Source: a virus
Virus record (IMG/VR): IMGVR_UViG_3300023179_006657
Span: 1 to 35,338 of that record
Reading direction: 5' to 3' (one strand)
Length of the DNA stretch: 35,338 nt
Positions within the stretch are counted from its first letter, which is position 1, and each line of letters opens with the position of its first letter. Under the pieces are notes generated by a model, which made no database searches, was not told where the DNA came from, and worked only from the letters and a program-made list of their open reading frames with translations. The translations under genes were made by a program, and so were the position numbers. Shown here piece after piece: positions 8,091-15,433 of this stretch.

Positions 8091-8448
8091 TTTAGATGTT
8101 TCTCTAAAATATGAATGTCCAGAATGTAGAAATAGTCACTATCTCTTTTTAAGAGAGGCGCAAACTAAAAATTTTAAAATAGTCTGTGAATGTGGTTTGG
8201 TTTTTAAGCCTAAATTGATAGATAGTGTTAAATTAAAATACTCAAAGAAAAGCAGAAAAAAAACCATAGATCCTACAAACAATACTAATAATAGTTTTAT
8301 CAAACAAGCAATTCCATATATAATTAATCTTGGATTCACAGAACAAGAAGCTATGGATATGCTTACCAAAGCACATGCTAAACATCCCACAGACGATATT
8401 TCACTTTTGATTAAAAATACCTTATTGGAGTTAAGAAATAATGGCTAA
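8053..8448 (+). CDS. zinc-ribbon protein with RuvA domain-III-like C-terminus
   Basis: 131 residues. An N-terminal zinc ribbon has CPEC (C22, C25) and CECG (C45, C47). After a basic linker (60-80), residues 82-130 read IPYIINLGFTEQEAMDML..., then DISLLIKNTLLELRNN. This matches the three-helix domain III of RuvA, whose pattern is ALGY..QEA.....-LIREAL. In bacteria that domain binds and regulates RuvB. The next gene, overlapping by 8 bases, is RuvB-like, which strongly supports a partner role. The RuvA OB-fold and HhH domains that grip the junction are absent; the zinc ribbon may replace them. I start at ATG 8053; an upstream in-frame start would extend further into the previous gene. Confidence 0.72.
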   Translation: MKTKIIKNQKPISLDVSLKYECPECRNSHYLFLREAQTKNFKIVCECGLVFKPKLIDSVKLKYSKKSRKKTIDPTNNTNNSFIKQAIPYIINLGFTEQEAMDMLTKAHAKHPTDDISLLIKNTLLELRNNG

Positions 8449-9358
8449 TCATCTTAGACCTTCTAGTTTTGATGGAATTATTGGACAATCATCTGTTATT
8501 GATAGGCTAAAGATTATGATTCACGGATGCAATGAATCATCAGGTGTTATGCCTCATGTATTAATTGATGGTCCTCCCGGACTCGGCAAAACAACTATTG
8601 TTCAGGCAATGTCTAATGAACTAAATGTTAATTTATATACTATTAATGCCGCTAATATTCGTAGTATCAAGAATCTATTACCTTATCTTATGGGAATAGC
8701 ACCAAGATCAATCCTATTTATTGATGAGATCCACAGACTTCCTAAAATTGTGGAAGAATTTCTATATCCCGTGATGGAAGATTTTACCATTAATATTACA
8801 GTCAAAGGTGAAGATGATAAAGATCGACCGGAAACCATCGATCTGCCACAATTCACCGTTGCTGGTGCTACTACTAGTGGTGGTAGTTTAAGTCAGCCAT
8901 TTTATGATAGATTTACAATTAAAGAACATTTGTCATATTATAATATCGATGAGTTAGCTAAACTAGCAAGGTTGAATGCAAATAAGCTCGGACTAATGAT
9001 TGAAGACGACCATTTGATCGAAATTGCTAAAAGAAGCAAGGGTACTCCTCGTATTCTTAATGCTAGATTAAATTGGTATAAAAATTATGCTTCTTTCTAT
9101 AAGGATAGGACAGTAGATATAAATGAGGTTTTTACTAATCAGGGTATAGATAGTGATGGTTTAGACTCTTATGATAGGCTCTATTTAGACGCTTTAAAAA
9201 AGTCTAGGGGTCAGCCACTAGGTTTAAAAAGCATCTCTGCAATGACAGGGATCGCTGTCGATACGATAGAAAACAGTGTCGAGCCTTTTCTAGTGCGTAT
9301 GGGGTATGTAGTAAGAACACAAAAGGGAAGAGTCATAGGTAATAAACAAAATGAATGA
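8441..9358 (+). CDS. ruvB: RuvB-like Holliday junction branch-migration helicase
   Basis: 305 residues, slightly shorter than bacterial RuvB (about 335-345). AAA+ features in order: Walker A GPPGLGKTT (44-52), Walker B LFIDEIHRL (92-100), sensor-1 region TVAGATTSGG (139-148), arginine finger in YDRF (R157) and sensor-2 GTPRILNAR (191-199). The C-terminal winged helix (about 230-300) ends with the family pattern EPFLVRMGYVVRTQKGR. It probably drives branch migration or fork remodelling during phage recombination-dependent replication. Clamp loaders are a related alternative, but the winged-helix end and sensor-1 TTS favour RuvB. Translationally coupled to the zinc-ribbon partner upstream and to a membrane protein downstream. 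Confidence 0.93.
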   Translation: MANHLRPSSFDGIIGQSSVIDRLKIMIHGCNESSGVMPHVLIDGPPGLGKTTIVQAMSNELNVNLYTINAANIRSIKNLLPYLMGIAPRSILFIDEIHRLPKIVEEFLYPVMEDFTINITVKGEDDKDRPETIDLPQFTVAGATTSGGSLSQPFYDRFTIKEHLSYYNIDELAKLARLNANKLGLMIEDDHLIEIAKRSKGTPRILNARLNWYKNYASFYKDRTVDINEVFTNQGIDSDGLDSYDRLYLDALKKSRGQPLGLKSISAMTGIAVDTIENSVEPFLVRMGYVVRTQKGRVIGNKQNE

Positions 9359-9677
9359 ATCACTATTAATATCTATTAATTTACCAACACTATTCCTATT
9401 AATTATCACGCTCCTAGCAATAGGGGCGTGTTTTTTTTTAATAGGCTATATTCGTGGCTCTGCAAACCATAATGGTGTATACAGTATTAATAAAAAATCA
9501 TCAAATTCAATAGAAAAGATGCCTAAAACTCATATATCTATTGATGAAACTAAAATAGTAACAAAAATTAATACTGATAATTTGGAAAAAAAATACGATC
9601 ATTTGGGAGAAATCAAACATAGTCAAGAGGATATCTCGTCCTCTGTGAATAAGCTAAAAGCTCTTAAAGGAGAATAA
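9351..9677 (+). CDS. single-pass membrane protein upstream of the actin-like ATPase
   Basis: 108 residues. One strong hydrophobic helix lies at about 10-34 (LPTLFLLIITLLAIGACFFLI), followed by an Arg-containing stretch (YIRGS) and a soluble, charged C-terminal domain of about 70 residues, so the C-terminus is probably cytoplasmic. The start overlaps the RuvB stop (ATGAATGA) and the stop is 2 bases before the actin-like ATG. This tight placement suggests it could anchor the filament protein to the membrane, which is inference. Family not recognised. Confidence 0.6.
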   Translation: MNESLLISINLPTLFLLIITLLAIGACFFLIGYIRGSANHNGVYSINKKSSNSIEKMPKTHISIDETKIVTKINTDNLEKKYDHLGEIKHSQEDISSSVNKLKALKGE

Positions 9678-9679
9678 TC

Positions 9680-10678
9680 ATGATAGGCTTGGATGTCGGA
9701 ACTAGTTTTATTGTTAAGGCCCAAGAAACAAATAATCAAATAGTATATACTGAATTTAGAGATGCTTTTTATATAATTAAACCGTCTACTCCAGTCTCCG
9801 CTAAAATGATAGAAAAGGGCTTATCTGGAAAAACATTCATTAAAGATAGTGATGGGTCTTATATACTTTTAGGTAAAGACGCTATAGAAAAAGCAATAGA
9901 AAGAAATGATAATGCTAAGAGACCAATGAAAAAAGGAGTTATATCCTCCCAAGAAAAAGAAGCTAGAAAAATATTATCATTTATTCTTAAAGAAGTAGTT
10001 GGTCAATCTAAAGAATCTAATACTAAATTAGTATATTGCGTACCAGCACAACCAGTAGATATTGAAGATGATGATTTTGATATTGGCTATCATGAAGATG
10101 TTATTTCTTCTATACTAAAAGAGTGTGGATATCTTCCAAAAGCCATCAATGAAGCAGAGGCTATTTGTTATGCAGAGCTTGAGAGTGACAGTTATACTGG
10201 TGTTGCTATAAGTGCTGGATCGGGTATGCAAAATATATGCGTTATGTTGAATGGAGAAGTTGTTGTTAAATTTAGCACAACAAAAAGTGGAGATTATATA
10301 GATAGAATGGTGGCATTGGCAACTGGAGAAAAAGACACCGTAGTTCAGGCAGAGAAGGAGTATGGGTCTTATGTTATAGGACAACCTAATAATAATCAAA
10401 TATTAGAAGCTATATCTTCTTATTATGAAAGATTAATAGATTATACTACTAAAAATTTAGCTGAAGCATTAAGCCAAAGTAAATCTTTGCCAAAATTTAA
10501 AGAACCATTAACTGTCGTGGTCGCAGGAGGTACATCTTTAGCAAAAGGATACGTTGAAACTTTCGAGCAAAAATTAAAAGAGAATAATTTTCCACTACCA
10601 ATCAAAGTAGTCAGACACGCATCAGATCCCCTTCATTCTGTTGCTAAAGGTTGTCTGATAGCCTCTCAGGTTTTATAG
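9680..10678 (+). CDS. actin/ParM/MreB-superfamily ATPase
   Basis: 332 residues. The three actin-fold signature loops are present: phosphate-1 GLDVGTSF (3-10), phosphate-2 VAISAGSGMQNICVML (175-190) and adenosine VVAGGTSLAKG (290-300). The NEAEA segment (157-161) corresponds to the connect region. The length fits MreB/ParM-like proteins. Family members polymerise with ATP to move or position DNA, or shape cells. In phages such proteins could centre or segregate phage DNA. It has an excellent ribosome binding site (AAAGGAG). Ends in TAG with the next start overlapping (TAGTG). A non-polymerising HSP70-like ATPase is possible but less likely at this length. Confidence 0.85.
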   Translation: MIGLDVGTSFIVKAQETNNQIVYTEFRDAFYIIKPSTPVSAKMIEKGLSGKTFIKDSDGSYILLGKDAIEKAIERNDNAKRPMKKGVISSQEKEARKILSFILKEVVGQSKESNTKLVYCVPAQPVDIEDDDFDIGYHEDVISSILKECGYLPKAINEAEAICYAELESDSYTGVAISAGSGMQNICVMLNGEVVVKFSTTKSGDYIDRMVALATGEKDTVVQAEKEYGSYVIGQPNNNQILEAISSYYERLIDYTTKNLAEALSQSKSLPKFKEPLTVVVAGGTSLAKGYVETFEQKLKENNFPLPIKVVRHASDPLHSVAKGCLIASQVL

Positions 10679-11049
10679 TGTTTAATATACTTACTAGATC
10701 GTCCCATTGGTCATCATTAAGAAAACAGCATCTAATTTTACAAAACTGCTGCAAGGCTTGTGGATCTATAAAAAATCTAGAGGTTCATCATATTATTCCG
10801 GTCTCAATAGATAATTCTAAAGAATTAGAACCCACCAATCTCATTACATTATGTAAATCTTGTCATTTTGTTTTTGGGCATTTTATGGATTATCAAAGTT
10901 GGAATCCTAATGTTACGGAAGATAGTTTGGTGTATTATAATAAGATATTGAATAAACCCTATAAAATAAAAGGGCAAAATTATGATAAAAATCTTATTGG
11001 TCTTTTTCTTGATTTTGTTTGGCAACGATTGTTTTTCTGGTACTATTGA
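10678..11049 (+). CDS. HNH endonuclease
   Basis: 123 residues from a GTG that overlaps the stop of the actin-like gene (TAGTG). An in-frame TTG at 10651 would add nine residues inside the actin gene. The HNH core is clear: CKACG at about 32-36, then LEVHHIIPVS, then the Asn in PTNLITLCKSCH closing the second Cys pair. This is the compact HNH seen in many phage homing or nicking enzymes. The C-terminus (LFLDFVWQRLFFWYY) is oddly aromatic and overlaps the start of the protease gene by 68 bases, so the last residues may be a product of overlap rather than of the ancestral domain. Confidence 0.82.
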   Translation: MFNILTRSSHWSSLRKQHLILQNCCKACGSIKNLEVHHIIPVSIDNSKELEPTNLITLCKSCHFVFGHFMDYQSWNPNVTEDSLVYYNKILNKPYKIKGQNYDKNLIGLFLDFVWQRLFFWYY

Positions 11050-11740
11050 TCCTAATACTCCAGACTCTAAATATATAGAATACGGATCAAAATTTCCATA
11101 TGTAGGAGTAATTATAGGTCAACAACAAGATAATTCTCCTTTTTATGGGTCTTGTGTAGCCTATAAAGATAAAATTATTATCACTGCTGCTCATCTATTT
11201 GAAAACTATAAGGCTTCTATTGTTATTATAAATAATAAAAAAATTAATATTCATAAAGTAAGTATTCATGAAGATTTTCGTAATGATATTTTTGGTAAAT
11301 ACGATATTGCTGTGTGTTTATTAGATGATGTAATAGGTCTGGGCTGGTATCCTGAATTATATGATAAAGATAATGAGGATGGAGCTTTATGCTCTATGTC
11401 TGGTTTTGGATGTACTGGTACTTTTATTACAGGGGTGAATAAATATAAGATAGAAAGAAGAGCAGGATCTAATTTTATAGACTCTGCACAAGGTAGTTTA
11501 ATGCTATGTTCTCCCTCTGTTTCTGCTAATAAGACAGAATTAGAATTTTTAATAGCCCCAGGAGATAGCGGTGGTGGTCTTTTTATAGGAAACAAATTGG
11601 CTGGTATCCATTCTGGACTAATCGAAGATAAGGGATCACAAAAAACAGCTAAATATGGTGCAATCAGTGCTCATACTAGAGTTAGTGTATATAATAAATG
11701 GATTAAAGATAGTATTAATAATCTTACTATTCAAGAATAA
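10982..11740 (+). CDS. secreted trypsin-fold serine protease
   Basis: 252 residues. The N-terminus is a signal peptide (MIKILLVFFLILFG, likely cleaved near residue 18-20). The chymotrypsin-fold triad is intact: H71 in IITAAHLF, D108 in YDIAVCLL and S196 in APGDSGGGLF. The oxyanion Gly-Asp-Ser is normal. Such a protein would be exported to the periplasm or outside. Targets could be host surface proteins, competing phage factors or virion proteins. It sits directly before a subtilisin gene (2-base gap). A TTGGTGTAT motif at about 10929 lies upstream within the HNH gene. No zymogen propeptide is obvious beyond about 20 residues after the signal. Confidence 0.9.
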   Translation: MIKILLVFFLILFGNDCFSGTIDPNTPDSKYIEYGSKFPYVGVIIGQQQDNSPFYGSCVAYKDKIIITAAHLFENYKASIVIINNKKINIHKVSIHEDFRNDIFGKYDIAVCLLDDVIGLGWYPELYDKDNEDGALCSMSGFGCTGTFITGVNKYKIERRAGSNFIDSAQGSLMLCSPSVSANKTELEFLIAPGDSGGGLFIGNKLAGIHSGLIEDKGSQKTAKYGAISAHTRVSVYNKWIKDSINNLTIQE

Positions 11741-11742
11741 AT

Positions 11743-12678
11743 ATGTTTAAAAATCGCTCTAAAAGATCTGACAAGATAGGTCTACTTCCATATATTAGCG
11801 AACCTTTGTATGGATTATCTCCTAATGATCCTCAAATGATGGGATGGGAAATTGTTAAATTTAATATCCCTGAAGCATGGAAAAATAGCGAAGGAGAAGG
11901 AGTAGTTTGTGCTGTATTAGATACTGGTTGTGATTTAGATCATGATGATCTTAGATCTAATTTATTAGATGGTATTAATTTTATTAATAAAAATGAAAGT
12001 CCGTATGATCGAAATGGACATGGAACCCATGTTAGTTCTACAATAGCCGCATGTAATAATAATAAAGGCATGGTTGGAGTCTCCCCAAAAACAAAGATAG
12101 TGCCGGTCAAAGTATTATCGGATAACGGATCAGGCTCATCAGAGTCTATAGTTGATGGTATTTATTGGAGTGCAGATAACAGCAAAATTGATTTTATAAC
12201 TATGAGTTTAGGATCTCCATCTCCTCATCCAGAAATTGCAAAAGCTATAGACTATGCAGCACAAAAAGGTAAAATAATATTTTGTGCAGCTGGAAATAAT
12301 GGCCCATCATCAGATATAATGTATCCTGCTAAATATCCTGAAACTATTGCTATTGGTGCTATTGACGAAAACTTACAAAGAACCAATTTTAGTTGTAGCG
12401 GTGATAGTCTAGACTTTTTAGCACCAGGACATAATATTATGGGATGTGCTCCAAATAATAGTTATGCAAAAATGAGTGGGACTAGCATGAGCAATCCTTT
12501 TGCTGTTGGTATTGCTAGTTTGCTATTAAGTTATAATATAAAAAGAAAACTTTTTAAATTAAGTACTGCTCAAGATTATATTAATATTTTAAAAGATTAT
12601 GCCCAGACTTTGCATGATCCTAATTATAGTTCTAGTAAAAAATATCAAGGGTATGGTATACTATACCCTGTATTATGA
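11743..12678 (+). CDS. subtilisin-like (S8) serine protease
   Basis: 311 residues. The full subtilase triad is present: D60 in AVLDTG, H93 in NGHGTHVSS and S248 in SGTSMSNPFA, plus the oxyanion Asn175 in AAGNNGP. There is no visible signal peptide; the first 33 residues (PYISEPLYGLSPNDP) resemble the short N-terminal segment of mature subtilases rather than a propeptide. This implies cytoplasmic action or release on lysis, unless it is packaged in virions. Its stop overlaps the convergent methyltransferase gene tail by 6 bases. A pro-domain is missing, which is unusual for a secreted S8 enzyme but not for intracellular ones. Confidence 0.93.
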   Translation: MFKNRSKRSDKIGLLPYISEPLYGLSPNDPQMMGWEIVKFNIPEAWKNSEGEGVVCAVLDTGCDLDHDDLRSNLLDGINFINKNESPYDRNGHGTHVSSTIAACNNNKGMVGVSPKTKIVPVKVLSDNGSGSSESIVDGIYWSADNSKIDFITMSLGSPSPHPEIAKAIDYAAQKGKIIFCAAGNNGPSSDIMYPAKYPETIAIGAIDENLQRTNFSCSGDSLDFLAPGHNIMGCAPNNSYAKMSGTSMSNPFAVGIASLLLSYNIKRKLFKLSTAQDYINILKDYAQTLHDPNYSSSKKYQGYGILYPVL

Positions 12679-12684
12679 TTTTTT
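12648..12684. terminator. candidate bidirectional terminator at convergent gene ends
   Basis: AGGGTAT (12648-12654) pairs with ATACCCT (12663-12669) around an eight-base loop that itself contains GTATAC. On the plus strand TTTTTT follows at 12679-12684, after a spacer of 9. On the minus strand TTTTTT (complement of 12637-12642) follows after a short spacer. It lies where the rightward subtilisin and leftward methyltransferase genes meet. Spacing is looser than the ideal intrinsic terminator. Confidence 0.5.
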
Positions 12685-13284
12685 AAAACAGGCCCAGGCT
12701 GCATTTAAAAATTCTTCTCTCATATAGGGTTGTAAATTATGGTTTTGTATACTCTCATTTATGTCCGAGTCTTGAATTTCATGCCAATTCCAAATTTTAT
12801 TATACATATGCTCCTGAAAATATGTTGCGTCTGGAGCATAGTCATGAGCCATAATAACATCACCCTCTTTGATAAGTTCAGCAAATAATTTAAATTCATT
12901 TTTTTTAGAGCCACCATCACATATTACCAGAGTAACCCCTGATTCTTCAATATAAGATTTTAGTTCGTTTTTAGTTGAGATATCTAAAAAATCATTATAT
13001 GAATCATTAAAAATATTTTTATTATAAATATCTAAATTAGGACAGTTTCCTACTATATCTTTCAGAAAAACTTGGTCAACAGTATCATAGGTGCGAAAAT
13101 TATAAGATATTAAATTTTGATCTAAAATATCTTTAATCATTAATGCAAGCCCTCCATGGAAAGTTCCAATCTCTATGATCCTTTTAGGTTTTAAATCTAA
13201 TAATAGAGAACAAAAAACTTGTTCTATATTAGAATGTTGACTTATTGCTAAGCCTTTATAAACAAAATGTCCTGAAATAGTCAT
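12673..13284 (-). CDS. class I SAM-dependent methyltransferase-like protein
   Basis: 203 residues. Motif I is RIIEIGTFHGGLAL (about 35-48). A YDTVDQ segment follows, corresponding to the acidic second strand, then LVICDGGSKK (about 119-128) and GDVIMAHDYA. This arrangement is shared by small methyltransferases and CmcI-like hydroxylases that occur in polysaccharide gene clusters. It probably modifies a sugar or a glycan-carrying substrate. It is the last gene of the leftward run, 5 bases after the preceding gene, and its tail overlaps the convergent subtilisin. The exact acceptor cannot be told. Confidence 0.72.
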   Translation of the reverse strand: MTISGHFVYKGLAISQHSNIEQVFCSLLLDLKPKRIIEIGTFHGGLALMIKDILDQNLISYNFRTYDTVDQVFLKDIVGNCPNLDIYNKNIFNDSYNDFLDISTKNELKSYIEESGVTLVICDGGSKKNEFKLFAELIKEGDVIMAHDYAPDATYFQEHMYNKIWNWHEIQDSDINESIQNHNLQPYMREEFLNAAWACFKKS

Positions 13285-13289
13285 AATAA

Positions 13290-14027
13290 TTATACCTTAT
13301 TAATAAGATCTAAATTAAAACTACCATTATCATGTATTAGATATGGATAAGTATTAAATTTAGTTTTTATTCCATTTAAGTCTATACTATAGTAACTAGA
13401 ATCTAATGAGGATGTACAAAAAAAATATTCACAAATATTATCAGAAATTAGGGTGTCTTCGGTTAAGTGGTAGTATTGCCATACTCCTTGATCATCCCAA
13501 AAATCTATATTAATATTTAATGATAAATTTATAAGCTTAGTTAAATATGAATAAAATATATTGGTTTCTGCTATAATAGCGCCAGAATTAATATAAATAA
13601 ATTCTTTGTCTTCTAGTTTATATGGTATTGATTTTTTAATATTATCTATTGGAGGCCAATAATTTTTTTCTGTTGCTATTATAAACTTTTTATTAGATTT
13701 TTCAAAATGTCTCATCATATCAATAAAACTTTTAACGAATTTAGTATCACTATAATCAATATGGCAAATAAATTTATATTGATTAAGAATATGTTTTTCA
13801 ATAAAAGTTTTTAACAAAAAAATTTTTCCATAAATTAAATCTTTTCTTCTAGACATACCAATATTTAAATGATCCATATGCCATGGATCAAATGAGTTAT
13901 CAAAATTTATGTATAGATCTTCTAATAAACCATCGTATCGTAATTTAGCTTTAATATGTTCATGAGCAGGAGGTCGGACGTTTGATCCATAGCAATAGTA
14001 TGTTGTCACTAAACAATAGGGTTTCAT
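13290..14027 (-). CDS. PLOD-type glycosyltransferase-like protein (paralogue of next gene)
   Basis: 245 residues. Features shared with PLOD/collagen-glucosyltransferase-like GT-A enzymes: an acidic metal-site candidate HIDYSD (about 89-94), YINSGAIIAE (about 145-154), DDQGVWQYYH and a terminal IHDNGS. The same four elements occur in the gene just upstream, so the two are diverged tandem paralogues. It probably adds a hexose to a phage or host acceptor. The start overlaps the previous stop (ATGA). Strongly A/T-rich. The donor sugar cannot be inferred. Confidence 0.7.
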   Translation of the reverse strand: MKPYCLVTTYYCYGSNVRPPAHEHIKAKLRYDGLLEDLYINFDNSFDPWHMDHLNIGMSRRKDLIYGKIFLLKTFIEKHILNQYKFICHIDYSDTKFVKSFIDMMRHFEKSNKKFIIATEKNYWPPIDNIKKSIPYKLEDKEFIYINSGAIIAETNIFYSYLTKLINLSLNINIDFWDDQGVWQYYHLTEDTLISDNICEYFFCTSSLDSSYYSIDLNGIKTKFNTYPYLIHDNGSFNLDLINKV

Positions 14028-14728
14028 ATTAAATTAAAATGTTCTATAAATTTAGGACTACCATAATTCCATCCGTTATCATGTATAAATAATGGCTTAT
14101 TATTATCTCTATCAATAACCCTATTGTCTAGCAAAAAGTAGTCTGATGTTTTTCTACAATATGTACTTAAGAAATATTGATCATCTAGCGTAATTAAATT
14201 AGAGTTAAGATATGCATATGTATATACACCTTGATCTCCTCCAAAATTATGATAATTAAGAGGTAGTATCGATTTGATACAGTAATTAAGCAAGAACATT
14301 AGGGTGTCTCTGTTAGATGCAAAAATTCCAGAATTTAAAAATTTAGCATCAGGTGTTTGATATCTATTCCATTCATTTAAATTAGGGTATTGATGTAGTT
14401 CGCTAGAAAATAATACGGAATTATTAGGTATAGCAATTTCATTAAGACTTCCTAAACAAATAACATCAGTGGTATCTGCAACTATATATATATCATATGT
14501 TAATGATTTTAGTATATTGTTTAGTACTACAATTTTGTAATATATATATTCATATTGATATCTAAATCTATCATAGTACTGTTTTAGAATGTCATAATCA
14601 TTATTTGTATTAAAATGAAAATTTAAAAATAATTCTTTATCATTATATTTAATAAAAGAACGATAAAGAAAACTATCTTGATAGCTAGATAGATCATTAT
14701 TTGACCAAGTAATACTAATTAGTTTCAT
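14024..14728 (-). CDS. PLOD-type glycosyltransferase-like protein
   Basis: 234 residues. GT-A type elements: DIYIVADTTDVICLGS (about 79-94, containing the D-x-x-D metal site), KFLNSGIFASN (about 129-139), GGDQGVYTYAY and FIHDNGWNYGSPKF near the C-terminus. These agree with PLOD-type glycosyltransferases, in which the corresponding residues bind Mn2+ and UDP-sugar. It overlaps the upstream GT25 gene by 14 bases and the downstream paralogue by 4. The two may act successively on the same glycan. Confidence 0.75.
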   Translation of the reverse strand: MKLISITWSNNDLSSYQDSFLYRSFIKYNDKELFLNFHFNTNNDYDILKQYYDRFRYQYEYIYYKIVVLNNILKSLTYDIYIVADTTDVICLGSLNEIAIPNNSVLFSSELHQYPNLNEWNRYQTPDAKFLNSGIFASNRDTLMFLLNYCIKSILPLNYHNFGGDQGVYTYAYLNSNLITLDDQYFLSTYCRKTSDYFLLDNRVIDRDNNKPLFIHDNGWNYGSPKFIEHFNLI

Positions 14729-15431
14729 GAGGAACTACTGGATAAGAAGAAATAATATAGGATTCAACATTAGAGTCAAAATGCCATAGATCACTATATG
14801 AGGAGTATTGTGTGGTTAATGCGCTTTCATAACACAAACTAATAAAATTAGTAGATAGGTTTTCTAACGGATTGTCAAGTTGATAGAAGTCATACTTTTG
14901 AGGATCTCTAGCAACCGACTCACTATATACTAATAAGCATAATAATTCGTCTATAGCTAATCCAAAATCACCATCTTTAGGAAAAGTATTAAGTATATAT
15001 TGACATAATTTTTTATTTATTAGATAGGCTTGTGCATGAGAGACAGATTGAACTTGATAGCAATGATTGCTATATGGCTTAATAGATCTTCTATTCCTAC
15101 ATCCCAACCAGAATAAATCAAATTCTTGAGAAAAAATATTCTTTTGAATAGTCTTTATATTAGCATAAAAATGAGGTAGAAATAAGCAGTCGTCCTCCAA
15201 AACTAATAATAATTCAAATTTTGTATCTAAAAATTTTTCATATACCTCATAATGACTTAATCTACAATTACGTGGTCCAGATGTTGAGGATTGATTGGCT
15301 TGATGTCTTTCAACACCAGTTATACTATATTTAGTGAATTGATCTTCTAGTTTAGATTTTCTATCTGTTCTATAATCTAAATTAATATAAAAACCCATAT
15401 CAGCTATTTTATAGCCATTTATTAATACCAT
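14715..15431 (-). CDS. family 25 (GT25-like) glycosyltransferase
   Basis: 238 residues. The N-terminal pattern FYINLDYRTDRKSKLEDQF is the hallmark of the LPS glycosyltransferase family GT25, followed by CRLSHYEVYEKFL and the acidic LLVLEDDCLFL (the E-D-D metal site, about 75-85). GT25 enzymes in Gram-negative bacteria add galactose to lipooligosaccharide, and relatives act on collagen. Here it could modify host LPS or a phage protein. It sits in the middle of the leftward glycosyltransferase run. Confidence 0.88.
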   Translation of the reverse strand: MVLINGYKIADMGFYINLDYRTDRKSKLEDQFTKYSITGVERHQANQSSTSGPRNCRLSHYEVYEKFLDTKFELLLVLEDDCLFLPHFYANIKTIQKNIFSQEFDLFWLGCRNRRSIKPYSNHCYQVQSVSHAQAYLINKKLCQYILNTFPKDGDFGLAIDELLCLLVYSESVARDPQKYDFYQLDNPLENLSTNFISLCYESALTTQYSSYSDLWHFDSNVESYIISSYPVVPHETN

Positions 15432-15433
15432 AT

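Noticed and set aside
8441-9358. Reading the AAA+ gene as a clamp-loader large subunit
   Set aside because: The winged-helix end EPFLVRMGYVVRTQKGR and the TTS sensor region are RuvB features, and a RuvA-domain-III-like partner lies next to it.
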